A stretch of DNA of 64,000 nucleotides from DB1 sp049323655 (GCA_049323655.1 JBMONO010000020.1:1-64000); one strand, 5' to 3'. Positions 16,449 to 25,794 are shown, counted from the first letter of the stretch. The notes: generated by a model not told the origin, from the sequence alone. Numbers and translations: made by a program.

Positions 16449-19064
16449 ATGGCGGCACAACAGGCAAAACCGCTGTTCAGCTCAGGAATAGAGTCCCTGG
16501 ACGAGATCCTGCAGGGGATCCTGGCCGGGGACAATGTCGTCTGGCAGGTTGACAGCGTGGAGGATCAACTGCCGTTCGTCCGTGCTTTCTGCCGCTGCGC
16601 TCATCTTGACGGGAAAAATCTTGTCTATTTCCGTTTCGCCGGCCATCTGCCCCTGGTGCCGGAGGAGTTCGAACCCGACATCTTTGCCCTGCAGCCCGCC
16701 GCCGGCTTTGAGCAGTTCATCACAAAGATTCTCAATGTCATCGGCGAATATGGCCGCGGCGCCTGCTATGTCTTCGATTGCCTCTCCGGGCTGGCGGCGG
16801 ACTGGTACAGCGACCGGATGCTTGGCAACTTTTTCAAACTGGCCTGTCCCTATCTCTACAACGCCGACACCGTCGCCTATTTCTCCCTGCTCCGCAACTC
16901 CCATACTCCGCTTTCGGTCCAGCCGATTCATCGCACCGCCCAGGTGGTGCTTGATCTCTATTGCAGCAACGGCAGATACTATCTGCTGCCGCTCAAGGTG
17001 CTGGGCCGCCAGACCCCGACCATGTATATGCTGCATGCGCTGGACGGCATCGACTTCACCCCGGTGACGAGCAGCGTCATCGTCTCGGAGATCCTTGCCG
17101 CCACCCCGCAGCCCTGGATTGACTGCAAAATCGTCCTCAAGGATGCCTGGGCCCGTATTCTGAACGAGGCGCAGGCCTGCTGCTCGGCGGGTGATGACGG
17201 GCCGGCGAGCGAACGGAGCAGGGCCCATCGCCGGCAGCTGATTCGCATGATCGTCACCCGTAACGACAAGGTGGCGAAGCTGTGCGAAGAGTATTTCGAT
17301 CTCGCCGAACTGGTCGCCATCGGCAAACGGATGGTGGGCACCGGGCTGATCGGCGGCAAGGCAACCGGCATGCTGCTGGCCCGAGCCATTCTTAAAAAAA
17401 CCGATCCGCGCTGGCAGACCCTGCTGGAGACCCATGATTCGTTTTACATCGGCTCCGATGTCTTTTACACCTTTGTCATCAACAACAGGTGCTGGTGGGA
17501 GCGTCACAAGATGAAATCCGCCCCCGACCCCTTCGCGGCGGCGGAGAAGATCCGGCAGCGCCTGCTGAAGGGCAAGTTTCAGCGCGATACCCTCGACCAG
17601 TTTCAGGAGGTGCTGAACTATTTCGGCCAGGCGCCGATCATCGTCCGCTCCAGCAGTCTGCTGGAGGATGCCTACGGCAATGCCTTTTCCGGTAAGTATG
17701 AAAGCGTCTTTCTCGCCAATCAGGGTTCGCCGGAGGAGCGGCTGGAAAGATTCAAAGAGGCGGTACGCATTGTCTACGCCAGCACCATGAGCCGCGACGT
17801 TCTTTCCTACCGGGCCCACCGGGGGCTGTGGAACCGCTACGAGGAAATGGCCCTGCTCGTCCAGCGGGTCTCCGGCGCCTTTTGCGGCACCCTCTATCTG
17901 CCCCATCTGGCCGGGGTCGGCTATTCCTACAATCCCTTTGTCTGGAATCGGGATATCGATCCCCGGGCCGGGGTGCTGCGGCTGGTCTTCGGCCTCGGCA
18001 CCCGGGCGGTGGATCGACATGACGACGATTATACCCGCATCGTCGCCCTCAATGTTCCGTTGAAACGGCCGGAGGTGAGCGCCGATGAGGTGCACCGGCA
18101 CAGTCAGCGCATCGTCGATGTCATCGATCTCGCCAACCGCCGCCAGGCCAGCGTCGCCTTTGAGCAGGTGGTCAGGACAATTCCGGGGTTGCCGGTGACT
18201 CTGCTGGCGGACCGGGATCAGGAGATGGAGGAGCGCGCGGAGCACCATGGCGTCAAAAACGTCTTCAGCTGGATGCTGACCTTCCGCAGGGTGCTGAAAA
18301 ATACCCCGCTGGCCGGTGACATGCGGGAGATGATGGCGGTTCTGGCCCGGGCCTATGAGTATCCGGTGGACATCGAGTTTGCCGTCAATTTTGTCGCGGG
18401 CGAAAGCTACCGCATCAATCTTTTGCAATGCCGGCCCTTTCAGGTGCAGATGCCGTTGTCCGCCAATATGTTGCCCGAGGATATCGGTCCGGACGACATC
18501 GTCCTGCAAACCAGCGGCCCGATCATCGGTGAGGCGGCGGCCCAGCGGATCGACAGGGTGCTCTATGTCCGTCCGCAACGTTACAGTGCCATGACCAGGG
18601 CGGAGCGCTACGGCGTGGCCCGTCTGATCGGCGAGATCGTCAACAATGAGGGGGGGGCGTGCTGCACCATGCTGATCGGCCCCGGCCGCTGGGGCAGCAA
18701 AATGCCGGAGTTGGGCGTGCCGGTCACCTTCAGCGACGTCCGCCATGTCGCCGTGCTCTGCGAGCTGGCCGTCATGCATGACAGGTTGACGCCCGACATC
18801 TCGCTCGGCACCCATTTTTTTAATGATATCGTCGAAATGGGGATCATCTATCTGGGGGTTGATCCGGCCCGGGTCAATGACGGGCATTGCTTCAGGGAGG
18901 AGCTGCTGCTCAGCCTCCCCGATGCCCTCTCCGTCGGCCTGGCCCACGACAACCCCTGCGCCGCGGCGCTCCACCTCGTCGATCTACGCGCTCTCCGCCT
19001 ACCGATGTTCCTGCATACAAACATAATGGAACAGAAGGGCATGATCTTTGTGGCCCGATCGTAG
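16449..19064 (+). CDS. KaiC/RecA-like plus PEP/pyruvate-binding domain protein
   Basis: An 871-residue protein. The first 240 residues resemble a RecA/KaiC-like fold (SSGIESLDEILQGILAGDNV), but the usual Walker A lysine-threonine is absent from that loop (LAGDNVVW). The middle is a PPDK/PEP-synthase nucleotide-binding domain (GGKATGMLLARAIL; IIVRSSSLLEDAYGNAFSGK; GLGTRAVDR). I see no phosphohistidine domain and no PEP-utilising barrel, so it is not a complete PEP synthase. The function is unknown, perhaps phosphotransfer or sensing. The start follows GGGAGAAAAAC. It lies between gdhA and an amidotransferase-like gene. Confidence 0.75.
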   Translation: MAAQQAKPLFSSGIESLDEILQGILAGDNVVWQVDSVEDQLPFVRAFCRCAHLDGKNLVYFRFAGHLPLVPEEFEPDIFALQPAAGFEQFITKILNVIGEYGRGACYVFDCLSGLAADWYSDRMLGNFFKLACPYLYNADTVAYFSLLRNSHTPLSVQPIHRTAQVVLDLYCSNGRYYLLPLKVLGRQTPTMYMLHALDGIDFTPVTSSVIVSEILAATPQPWIDCKIVLKDAWARILNEAQACCSAGDDGPASERSRAHRRQLIRMIVTRNDKVAKLCEEYFDLAELVAIGKRMVGTGLIGGKATGMLLARAILKKTDPRWQTLLETHDSFYIGSDVFYTFVINNRCWWERHKMKSAPDPFAAAEKIRQRLLKGKFQRDTLDQFQEVLNYFGQAPIIVRSSSLLEDAYGNAFSGKYESVFLANQGSPEERLERFKEAVRIVYASTMSRDVLSYRAHRGLWNRYEEMALLVQRVSGAFCGTLYLPHLAGVGYSYNPFVWNRDIDPRAGVLRLVFGLGTRAVDRHDDDYTRIVALNVPLKRPEVSADEVHRHSQRIVDVIDLANRRQASVAFEQVVRTIPGLPVTLLADRDQEMEERAEHHGVKNVFSWMLTFRRVLKNTPLAGDMREMMAVLARAYEYPVDIEFAVNFVAGESYRINLLQCRPFQVQMPLSANMLPEDIGPDDIVLQTSGPIIGEAAAQRIDRVLYVRPQRYSAMTRAERYGVARLIGEIVNNEGGACCTMLIGPGRWGSKMPELGVPVTFSDVRHVAVLCELAVMHDRLTPDISLGTHFFNDIVEMGIIYLGVDPARVNDGHCFREELLLSLPDALSVGLAHDNPCAAALHLVDLRALRLPMFLHTNIMEQKGMIFVARS

Positions 19065-19141
19065 TCCCGAACGACCGGCCGGGGGCGACCAGCGGCGCGG
19101 GACTGAGGTTCAACACGTCAACAACAAGGGAGTACAAGTAT

Positions 19142-20287
19142 ATGTGTCGTCTTGCCTTGAAAACAGCACTCGTTCCCTTTTCACCCTTTTCCGTGCTGCA
19201 GGCCATGGAGGCCATGCAGGAGGGGTACGACGGCAGCGGGCTCGGCCTGCTTATGCGCGGGGTCGGTTTTGCCGATTACAGTTACCGCAACGGCGATCCG
19301 ATTCTCTCCGGCATTGCCCACTCGAAAGAGGCGCTGGATCGGCTCAACGATGTTATGCGGGAAAAGGGATTTTCCAAGATCTACGACCATGACTTCAAGG
19401 CCCGCCCGGAACTGCTCGAAGTTGGAAATCGTTATAAATATTTCGTGCGGGTCTACCGGATGCCGAAACAGTGGGAGGGCTACGACCAGGCCCGCATCGA
19501 GCAGGAGCTGATGCTGACCCGGCTGCTGCTGCGCAGGCTCGGCGAGGAGAACAATGGCGATCTTTCGGTTTTTTCCGTCTGGCCGGATGTCATCATGATC
19601 AAGGAGATCGGCTGGCCGCTCGCCGTCGGCCAGGCGCTGGGACTGGACGACGATCGCATCCGGGCTCGACTGGTCATGGCCCAGGGGCGGCAGAATACCA
19701 ACTGGGGCATCAATCTCCATGCCTGCCATCCCTTTTTTCTCCAGGGTATCGCTTCCATGACCAACGGTGAGAACACGGCCTTTGTCACCAATCGAGACTG
19801 GCTGCTTGGCCGCGATTTTCCCGGCTATTGCGGTTATCAGAGCGACAGCGAGGTTTTTGCCCATACCCTCCATTATGTCACCAGAAAACTCGGTCTGCCG
19901 CTTGCCGCCTATAAGCACGTCATCACCCCTCTCGGAACGGCCGAACTTGACCATCATCCCCAGGGTGAATTCCTCAAGGGGCTGCGCCATGTCTGCCGCA
20001 ATCTGACCATCGACGGCCCGAACTGCACCATCGCCAGCCTGCCGGACGAGACCTGTCTGATGGTCATGGATCAGAAAAAGCTGCGTCCCGGCGTGATTGG
20101 CGGTAGGCCGGGGGAATGGGCGATGGCCTCGGAGATGTGCGGGGTGGCGGCTCTGGTGCCGGACCGTGATCCGGCCCTGGATTTCCAGCCCATGCGCCAG
20201 GACACGGTGGTGATCGGCCCGGCCCGGCAGCGCTACGAGGTGTGGTCCCAGGCGGAACCCCTGCCGCTGCTGCGGGCCGCAGGCTGA
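19142..20287 (+). CDS. Class II glutamine amidotransferase-like protein
   Basis: A 381-residue protein beginning MCRLALKTAL. The cysteine right after Met is the nucleophile position of N-terminal nucleophile (class II) amidotransferases, as in glutamate synthase. Later blocks (GRQNTNWGINLHACHPFFLQ, HNG-like TNGENTAFVTNRDWL, GYQSDSEVFAH) fit a GltB-type glutaminase domain standing alone, as in archaeal GltB1. AAGGGAG lies about 10 bases before the ATG. Its place after gdhA and the PEP-binding gene suggests nitrogen assimilation or its control, but the partner receiving ammonia is not in the window. Confidence 0.7.
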   Translation: MCRLALKTALVPFSPFSVLQAMEAMQEGYDGSGLGLLMRGVGFADYSYRNGDPILSGIAHSKEALDRLNDVMREKGFSKIYDHDFKARPELLEVGNRYKYFVRVYRMPKQWEGYDQARIEQELMLTRLLLRRLGEENNGDLSVFSVWPDVIMIKEIGWPLAVGQALGLDDDRIRARLVMAQGRQNTNWGINLHACHPFFLQGIASMTNGENTAFVTNRDWLLGRDFPGYCGYQSDSEVFAHTLHYVTRKLGLPLAAYKHVITPLGTAELDHHPQGEFLKGLRHVCRNLTIDGPNCTIASLPDETCLMVMDQKKLRPGVIGGRPGEWAMASEMCGVAALVPDRDPALDFQPMRQDTVVIGPARQRYEVWSQAEPLPLLRAAG

Positions 20288-20299
20288 ACCGGTCGCCGG

Positions 20300-20521
20300 T
20301 CACACCCACCAGATCTGGCGTTTGGCCGGATTGCCGATGAGATCAAATGAGTCGCCCGACTCCCGCAATACCTGGTCGAATTCCTCCAGGGTGAAATCGT
20401 ACCCCTCGGCGTTGGCGGCGGCGACGAAATCCTCCTTGGCCTTGATGGCGTCATACCTGGCCCGCATGGAGTGATTGCCGCCGCCGGCAATGAGAAAGTT
20501 TTCCGCATTTTTTTTGGACAT
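20300..20521 (-). CDS. Nif11-family small protein
   Basis: A 73-residue protein (MSKKNAENFLIAGGGNHSMR ...). The pattern of an N-terminal helix with FL, a central block of charged residues and then A-x-x-GYDFTLEEFDQVL is the Nif11 domain. Nif11 domains occur as small proteins of unknown role in nif clusters and as leader regions of some RiPP precursors. The ATG at 20521 follows GAGGT. No double-glycine processing site followed by a core peptide is evident, so the nif-type role is favoured. It is the last gene of the nifHDK-side cluster. Confidence 0.7.
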   Translation of the reverse strand: MSKKNAENFLIAGGGNHSMRARYDAIKAKEDFVAAANAEGYDFTLEEFDQVLRESGDSFDLIGNPAKRQIWWV

Positions 20522-20700
20522 AAGAGATACCTCAGGCAAAATTGGTTATCGCACTGCCGGAATGTGCAGGGCATTCACGCCGCATCAGTGAAAAAGGCAG
20601 GGCAGGTTTTTCCATTCGACAATTTTCCTTGTCAGGCCACGCGGCTTCATGCCCATATCTTTTCCTCCTGATTGTTGGGAGCCTGCTGGAGTCTTCCGGC

Positions 20701-20946
20701 TCAACCCCCGGAACTGGTGGTGCGCAACGAGATGATTCCGTTCCAGTCGTAATAGGTGTTAACGGCATGTTTGTTTGCTCCTTCCTCGGTAACGCGTACG
20801 AATTTTTCGCCAAGGAAGATGACCGCTTCCTCATATGATTTGCCCTCGTTGATCTGCAGGGTGACGCCTTTTCGCAATTTGCGCGACATGGTGCCGTGCA
20901 CGGGCATGGAGGCATATTCAAATATCTTTTCCCATGTGTTTTTCAC
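20701..20946 (-). CDS. Uncharacterised 81-residue protein in the nif cluster
   Basis: GTG start at 20946 preceded by AAGGA seven bases away. The product starts MKNTWEKIFEYASMPVHGTM and includes EEAVIFLGEKFVRVTEEGANKH. No transmembrane segment, cysteine or known motif is visible. It lies between the ferredoxin and the Nif11 gene with about 180 bp on either side. I do not recognise the family; codon use and the ribosome site support a real gene. Confidence 0.6.
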   Translation of the reverse strand: MKNTWEKIFEYASMPVHGTMSRKLRKGVTLQINEGKSYEEAVIFLGEKFVRVTEEGANKHAVNTYYDWNGIISLRTTSSGG

Positions 20947-21137
20947 GTTTTTTCCTTGTTGTCAAAGTGGGTGTTATGGTGTTGTCGCAAATTCGCCGCT
21001 GATTCATACCTCTTCCTCCTTGTTCCGGGTGGATATGATCCGCAAGCCGCAGGTTGCGGCGCAAAACATGGCGACGGGATCTCTCCTCTTTTTTCTCTCC
21101 GGCGGCGCACACGGAATGATTGCGGAGCATCCTTCCT

Positions 21138-21443
21138 CTATGCCGGGATACGATAGTCGGCGGCAGGTTCACCATCCTCAAGGCCGTCAAGGATGGTGTC
21201 GATGGCCTCGTGGCTGTCCACCCCCTTGAACCACCAGTTCTCAGGGTGAACGACCATAATCGGACCGCTTTCACACTGTTTGAGGCAAGTGGTCGCGGTG
21301 ACGAGGCAATCGAGCCCGCGGTCGAGTATCTCCTCTTCCAGGTACTGGAGGAAGCCGTCGGTCTGCTTGTGGCAGATGCCTTTTTTGTCGCCCGCCACGC
21401 GAAAGCTCTGGCAGACGAGGATCTGCCGTTTCGGAATAGCCAT
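21138..21443 (-). CDS. Thioredoxin-like [2Fe-2S] ferredoxin
   Basis: A 101-residue ferredoxin of the thioredoxin-like 2Fe-2S (Shethna-type) family. Cluster cysteines are seen as a first pair (CQSFRVAGDKKGIC) and a second pair (CLKQC) 30 to 40 residues later, followed by ESGPIMVVHPENWW, typical of the family. Homologues accompany nif genes in Azotobacter and others and are thought to serve nitrogenase or its assembly. AAAGGAG precedes the start. It follows the NifB-like pseudo-enzyme by about 40 bp. Confidence 0.88.
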   Translation of the reverse strand: MAIPKRQILVCQSFRVAGDKKGICHKQTDGFLQYLEEEILDRGLDCLVTATTCLKQCESGPIMVVHPENWWFKGVDSHEAIDTILDGLEDGEPAADYRIPA

Positions 21444-21485
21444 TGTCGTCTCCTTTTTTGATATGGGTAATCGGTCGAAAGTGAA

Positions 21486-22631
21486 TTATTTTTTGCATTT
21501 TCCTCTTCTGGCGCCACCATAAAGCGCATCCACCGCACCTTCGACGTTATCAGCGATGAGCAGCAGAGGCAGGCCGTGGCGGCCCAGGATTTCCCGCGGC
21601 CTGTGACCGGCGCTGGCGGCCAGCAGGACAAAACAATCCTTCAGGATCGCGGCCACCTGCTGCCAGCGGCTGTCACCGCCGCCCGGCGCGGGCAGCTCGC
21701 GGGGTTCGAGCAGACAGGCCAGACCGTCTTCCCTCGGCCCATAAACCAGGGCCTTGGTCGCCTGGCCGAGATGGAGGTCGATATCCATGCCGCTGGCACT
21801 GAGCACCGCCGCATTGGGCCGTTCCCTGCTCGGCCCGGGCAGGAGCGGACTTTCTCCTCCGGGCCGAGGGAGCATGTCGCCTTCGGCGGCATCGTCAGCC
21901 AGACAGGCAACCCTGATGTGCTGTCCGGCCCTTTTGACCAGGCCGGCCATTGTTGCCGTCGAGGGCTGGGACAGTTTTTTTTCATGGGTCAACCAGCCTC
22001 TGCCGGGCAGCAGGGTCAGATATTCGGCGCCACCTTCGGCCGCCAGGCGGGCAATTTTCTCAATCTCCCCCTCGTTGACCCCGGCATAAACCGAGGTGCG
22101 GATGGAAAAAGGAAGGCCTGCTGTTCTGCATGCTGAGATGGCCCCGGCCTGTTCGGCAAGGAGAACCCCGGCGCCCTTTGCCAGCGGCGTGTTGCGCTTT
22201 GCCGGTCGGATCCAGGCGTAGAGATTCTCCACGGACTCCGGTGACACCGCATCCACCAGCAGGGCGACCCTGGCGACTCCTTGTTTGGCCAGGCTGCCCG
22301 CCTGGTCGGCCAGGCCAAGGCCCAGGGTGGTCATGCAGATGGGCAGGTCCGGATAGTGGGTTCGGAGTCCGGCAAGGATCTCGACGGTCAGGGCCGGCGT
22401 TGCCAACGGATCGCCCGGGCCGTTGAGGTCGAGCCCGGCAATGTGTGTTCCGCGGGCCAGCAGATCGACAATCCAGGCAAGGACTCCATGGAGAGGAACT
22501 GCCGAAGGCAGTTTCTCCTCTCCGCAGAAACGGATGCGGGCGACGGCCTGGGGGGCCATCGGCAGGGTGAGCCACGCAGCCTTTTCTGGACAGCCGCCTT
22601 GCCGGGTTTTCGCAAAAGGAATAATGGTCAC
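21486..22631 (-). CDS. NifB paralogue lacking the radical-SAM cysteines
   Basis: A 381-residue protein that follows the NifB of this window along its whole length: LPMAPQ against LPVAPK, LNGPGDPLATPALTVEIL against AGPGDPFANADETLETM, and a C-terminal NifX-like domain (DIDLHLGQATKALVYG). At the CNIKCNYC position it reads QAVARIRFC, so at most one of the three cluster cysteines (Cys36) remains. It cannot hold a normal radical-SAM cluster. GTG start at 22631 with GGGAGG upstream. It sits directly after nifK and before the ferredoxin. A cofactor-binding or chaperone role is inferred. Confidence 0.8.
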   Translation of the reverse strand: MTIIPFAKTRQGGCPEKAAWLTLPMAPQAVARIRFCGEEKLPSAVPLHGVLAWIVDLLARGTHIAGLDLNGPGDPLATPALTVEILAGLRTHYPDLPICMTTLGLGLADQAGSLAKQGVARVALLVDAVSPESVENLYAWIRPAKRNTPLAKGAGVLLAEQAGAISACRTAGLPFSIRTSVYAGVNEGEIEKIARLAAEGGAEYLTLLPGRGWLTHEKKLSQPSTATMAGLVKRAGQHIRVACLADDAAEGDMLPRPGGESPLLPGPSRERPNAAVLSASGMDIDLHLGQATKALVYGPREDGLACLLEPRELPAPGGGDSRWQQVAAILKDCFVLLAASAGHRPREILGRHGLPLLLIADNVEGAVDALYGGARRGKCKK

Positions 22632-22678
22632 TGCGCCCTCCCAATGGAGTCCGGTTGCACATCTTTTTCCGGTTGTTG

Positions 22679-24052
22679 TTAGAGAACCAGCTCGAACTTC
22701 GTTTCCGGATCATCGCGGTCCTTGCGGTCAAGCAGGACGGTGAGGATCTTTTCGAGCAGGCGCAGACCGCCCTTGTAGCCAACCGTCGGAAAGTACTGGT
22801 GCCCCTGGCGGTCGAGGATGGGGAAACCCCAGCGGACAAAGGGAATGTCCTCGTCGCGGGCGATGTACTTGCAGTAGGTGTTGCCGATAAGGAGATCCAC
22901 CGGCTCGTTCTTGATCCACTGGTGGAGCAGAAACATGTCACCCTTGGCCTTGACGTTGACCGGACAGCCCATGTCTGTGGTCAGCTCCTTGATCCGCTTC
23001 TCGAACTTCTTGCCCGGCGTGCCGGTAACGATGTGGACCGGTTTCATGTCCAGGGAGACGAGGAACTCGGTCATGGCGATGAGTTGGTCCGGATCACCGA
23101 CCAGGGCAACCTTTCTGCCGTACAGGTACTGGTGCATGTCGGAAATCATGTCCACCAGCTGCCCCCGTTCCTTGAGGATCTCCTCGGGGATGGTGACCCC
23201 GGCGATGGTGCGCAGGGCGTCGATGAAACGATCGGTTGCCTTGAGACCAAAGGGCATGTCCAGTATGCTGCACGGCACCTTGCAGCTGGCGTCGAGTTCG
23301 CGGGCCGCGTCGGCGGAACACCATTCGCCCAGGGCGAGGGTGCCGATGGAATCACCGGTGGATTTCAGTTCGGCCACGGTGGTGCCGCCTTCCGGAAACA
23401 TTTTGTACTCCCCGGACAACGGACCGTTCAGAACGCCCGAGGTGTCAGGGAAGAGGATCGTTTTGACCCCGATCAGCCCGGTGATCCGCTTGATCTCCTC
23501 CATGTCGGCCGGTTCCACCCAGCCGGGAATGATATTGACCTTGCCGTTCTTTCTGCCGATGGGTTCCGCCATCATGGCCATGGATTTGACCATGTTAGCA
23601 AAGCCGGTGACATGCGACCCTACATAGCTCGGGGTGGAGGCGCTGATCACATGCTTGCCCTGCGGGATTTTCCCTTCCGCCTCCGCTTTTTTTCTGATCT
23701 GGGGAAGATCATCGCCGATGGTTTCGGACAGGCAGGTGGTATGGACGGCGATTACGTCGGGGTTGTAGACGGTGAAGATATTGTTGATGGCCTGCAGCAG
23801 GTTCGCCTGGCCGCCGAATACCGAGGCGCCCTCGGTAAAGGAGCTGGTGGCCGCCGAGATCGGTTCCTTGTAGTGTCGGGTTAAGGTGCTGCGGTGATAG
23901 GCGCAGCAGCCCTGGGAACCATGACTGTGCGGCAGGCAGCCATGGATGCCGAGCGCCGCGTACATGGCGCCGATGGGCTGGCAGGTCTTGGCCGGGTTGA
24001 TGGTCAAGGCCGATCGCTCGCTGATGTCAAGGGGTGTATGTCGAAGTAACAT
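22679..24052 (-). CDS. nifK: Nitrogenase MoFe protein beta subunit NifK
   Basis: NifK of 457 residues from the ATG at 24052, chosen because GAGGA lies six bases upstream. P-cluster ligands are Cys24 (AKTCQPIGA), Cys49 (HGSQGC) and Cys107 (HTTCLSETIGDD). The protein lacks the long N-terminal extension of the Azotobacter enzyme, as in Clostridium and other anaerobes. It is separated from nifD by a spacer carrying palindromic repeat C. Confidence 0.96.
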   Translation of the reverse strand: MLLRHTPLDISERSALTINPAKTCQPIGAMYAALGIHGCLPHSHGSQGCCAYHRSTLTRHYKEPISAATSSFTEGASVFGGQANLLQAINNIFTVYNPDVIAVHTTCLSETIGDDLPQIRKKAEAEGKIPQGKHVISASTPSYVGSHVTGFANMVKSMAMMAEPIGRKNGKVNIIPGWVEPADMEEIKRITGLIGVKTILFPDTSGVLNGPLSGEYKMFPEGGTTVAELKSTGDSIGTLALGEWCSADAARELDASCKVPCSILDMPFGLKATDRFIDALRTIAGVTIPEEILKERGQLVDMISDMHQYLYGRKVALVGDPDQLIAMTEFLVSLDMKPVHIVTGTPGKKFEKRIKELTTDMGCPVNVKAKGDMFLLHQWIKNEPVDLLIGNTYCKYIARDEDIPFVRWGFPILDRQGHQYFPTVGYKGGLRLLEKILTVLLDRKDRDDPETKFELVL

Positions 24053-24092
24053 TGTCTTCCTCATGTTCGAAAAAAGTTGATGCGCCGTATGT

Positions 24093-24132
24093 GCTTCAAC
24101 GTTCAAACGTTTATACGCTGGAACGTTGAAGC
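24093..24132. repeat. nif intergenic palindromic repeat, copy C
   Basis: Between nifD and nifK. GCTTCAACGTTC (24093-24104) and GAACGTTGAAGC (24121-24132) are perfect 12-bp inverted repeats. On the minus strand it reads GTTCCAGCG followed by TTTGAACGTT, the same modules as copies A and B. Confidence 0.7.
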
Positions 24133-24136
24133 GTTC

Positions 24137-25777
24137 TTACTCCCAGTTGTACGACGCGGTGAGCTGGGGGTTTTCCTGCCAGGGCGCCTTCATGTAGCTC
24201 CAGACCCTGGAGTTGACCAGCCGGTCGATCTCCTTGTAGAAGTTGATGGCGCCGACAAACCCGGCATAAGGTCCGCCGGAGTCGTAGCTGTGCAGCTGTT
24301 TCATGGGGACGCCGAGCTTCTGGATGGAATATTTTTCCTTGATGCCGGCGCAGAAGATATCCGGTTTCAGCAGTTCCACCAGCTTTTCCGCCTCGTACTG
24401 GTTGAGGTCGTCGATGATGAGCGTGCCCTTGTCCATGTCCGGGGCAAGACCGTCGTAATGTTTGAACTGATAGCCGGCCTGTTCAAGGGCCTGCATCTCC
24501 TGGGCGCTTTTGCGCGGCCGGAAGCGACTGGCGTCCGGCTCGACCTCGATCTCCTCGATGTTGCGGCTGTCCGCGTCGATCTGGATATTGGGCAGCACCT
24601 GGCGTCCCTCATAGTCATCCTGATGGGCGAACTCGTAGCCGGCCGAGATGGTCTTCATGCCCAGCTCGGCAAAGAGATCCTGATAATGATGGGCCCGGGA
24701 GCCGCCGACAAAGAGCATGGCGGTCTTGCCCTCGGTACGCGGCCGGATTTCGGCAAGCGCTGCCTCCACCGCCGGCATCTCCTCGGCAATAACCGCCTCC
24801 ACCCGGTCAATCAGTTCCTGCTCGCCGAAATACGCGGCAATCTTGCGCAGGGATTTGGCGGTGGACTTGGCGCCGATGAAATTCACCTTGATCCAGGGGA
24901 TGCCGTATTTGGTTTCCATCATGTCCGCCACATAGTTGATGGAACGGTGGCACATGACCGCATTCAGATCCGCAGTATGGGCCGAGGCGAACTGGTCGTA
25001 GGTCGAGTTGCCGGAGAAGGTCGAAATGCAGGTGATGCCGCATTTGTTGAAGATCCGGTCGATCTCAAACCCGTCGCCGCCGATGTTGTATTCGCCGAGC
25101 AGGTTGATCTTGTATTTGCCCGGTTTTGCCTCATCATTCTCGCCGACGATGTGGCGGAAAACCTGGTTGTTGGCGATGTGATGGCCGGCCGACTGGGAGA
25201 CGCCCTTGTAGCCCTCGCAGGAAAAGGCGTAGACATTGCAATCGCCGAATTTTTCCTTCATCCTGGCGGTGACCGTGTGGATGTCGTCACCGATCAGCCC
25301 CACCGGGCAGGTGGCGAAAACGGCGATGGATTTGGGGTGGAAGAGGTCGTAGGCCTCCTGGATCGCCTTTTCCAGCTTCTTTTCGCCGCCGAAGATGATG
25401 TCCGAATCCTGCATGTCCGTGGAAAAGCAGTAGGTCATGTAGTTCTCGCCGTCCGGGCCGGCATCGGTCTGGTTGCGTCGGGTCAGCCAGGCGTAGAAGC
25501 TGCAGCCGATGGGGCCGTGCACCAGGTTGACGATATCACGGGTCGGGCCCATGATGACGCCCTTGCAGCCGGCGTAGGTGCAGCCGCGCATGGTGATGAT
25601 GCCCGGGATGGTGCGGACGTTGGCGGTGAGCGTCGGCGTGTCGTTCTGCCGGGCCTCGTTGATCATGATCTGCTTGGCGCGCTTGCGGGCCACCTTGGGC
25701 GGATATCTCTTCAACAGTTCCGCCTTGATGTCGGTGGGGTCCCACTGCATCATTTTTTTCTGTGCATGTGTTGTCAT
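24137..25777 (-). CDS. nifD: Nitrogenase MoFe protein alpha subunit NifD
   Basis: NifD of 546 residues. P-cluster ligands Cys66, Cys92 and Cys157 and the FeMo-co ligands Cys276 (MCHRSINYVADMM) and His496 (QLHSYDSGGPYAGF) are all present. The length exceeds the usual 480 because of an insert around residues 395-450 (NIQIDADSRNIEEIEVEP onward), the hallmark of the Clostridium/methanogen-like group. It follows nifI2 by 17 bp. No sign of Mo-independent (Vnf/Anf) features such as a delta subunit gene. Confidence 0.97.
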   Translation of the reverse strand: MTTHAQKKMMQWDPTDIKAELLKRYPPKVARKRAKQIMINEARQNDTPTLTANVRTIPGIITMRGCTYAGCKGVIMGPTRDIVNLVHGPIGCSFYAWLTRRNQTDAGPDGENYMTYCFSTDMQDSDIIFGGEKKLEKAIQEAYDLFHPKSIAVFATCPVGLIGDDIHTVTARMKEKFGDCNVYAFSCEGYKGVSQSAGHHIANNQVFRHIVGENDEAKPGKYKINLLGEYNIGGDGFEIDRIFNKCGITCISTFSGNSTYDQFASAHTADLNAVMCHRSINYVADMMETKYGIPWIKVNFIGAKSTAKSLRKIAAYFGEQELIDRVEAVIAEEMPAVEAALAEIRPRTEGKTAMLFVGGSRAHHYQDLFAELGMKTISAGYEFAHQDDYEGRQVLPNIQIDADSRNIEEIEVEPDASRFRPRKSAQEMQALEQAGYQFKHYDGLAPDMDKGTLIIDDLNQYEAEKLVELLKPDIFCAGIKEKYSIQKLGVPMKQLHSYDSGGPYAGFVGAINFYKEIDRLVNSRVWSYMKAPWQENPQLTASYNWE

Positions 25778-25794
25778 ATTGGTCTCCTTGCGCG

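Noticed and set aside
16482..18974. 830-codon frame opposite the PEP-binding gene, and a similar one opposite gdhA
   Set aside because: Shadows of genes with strong family matches.
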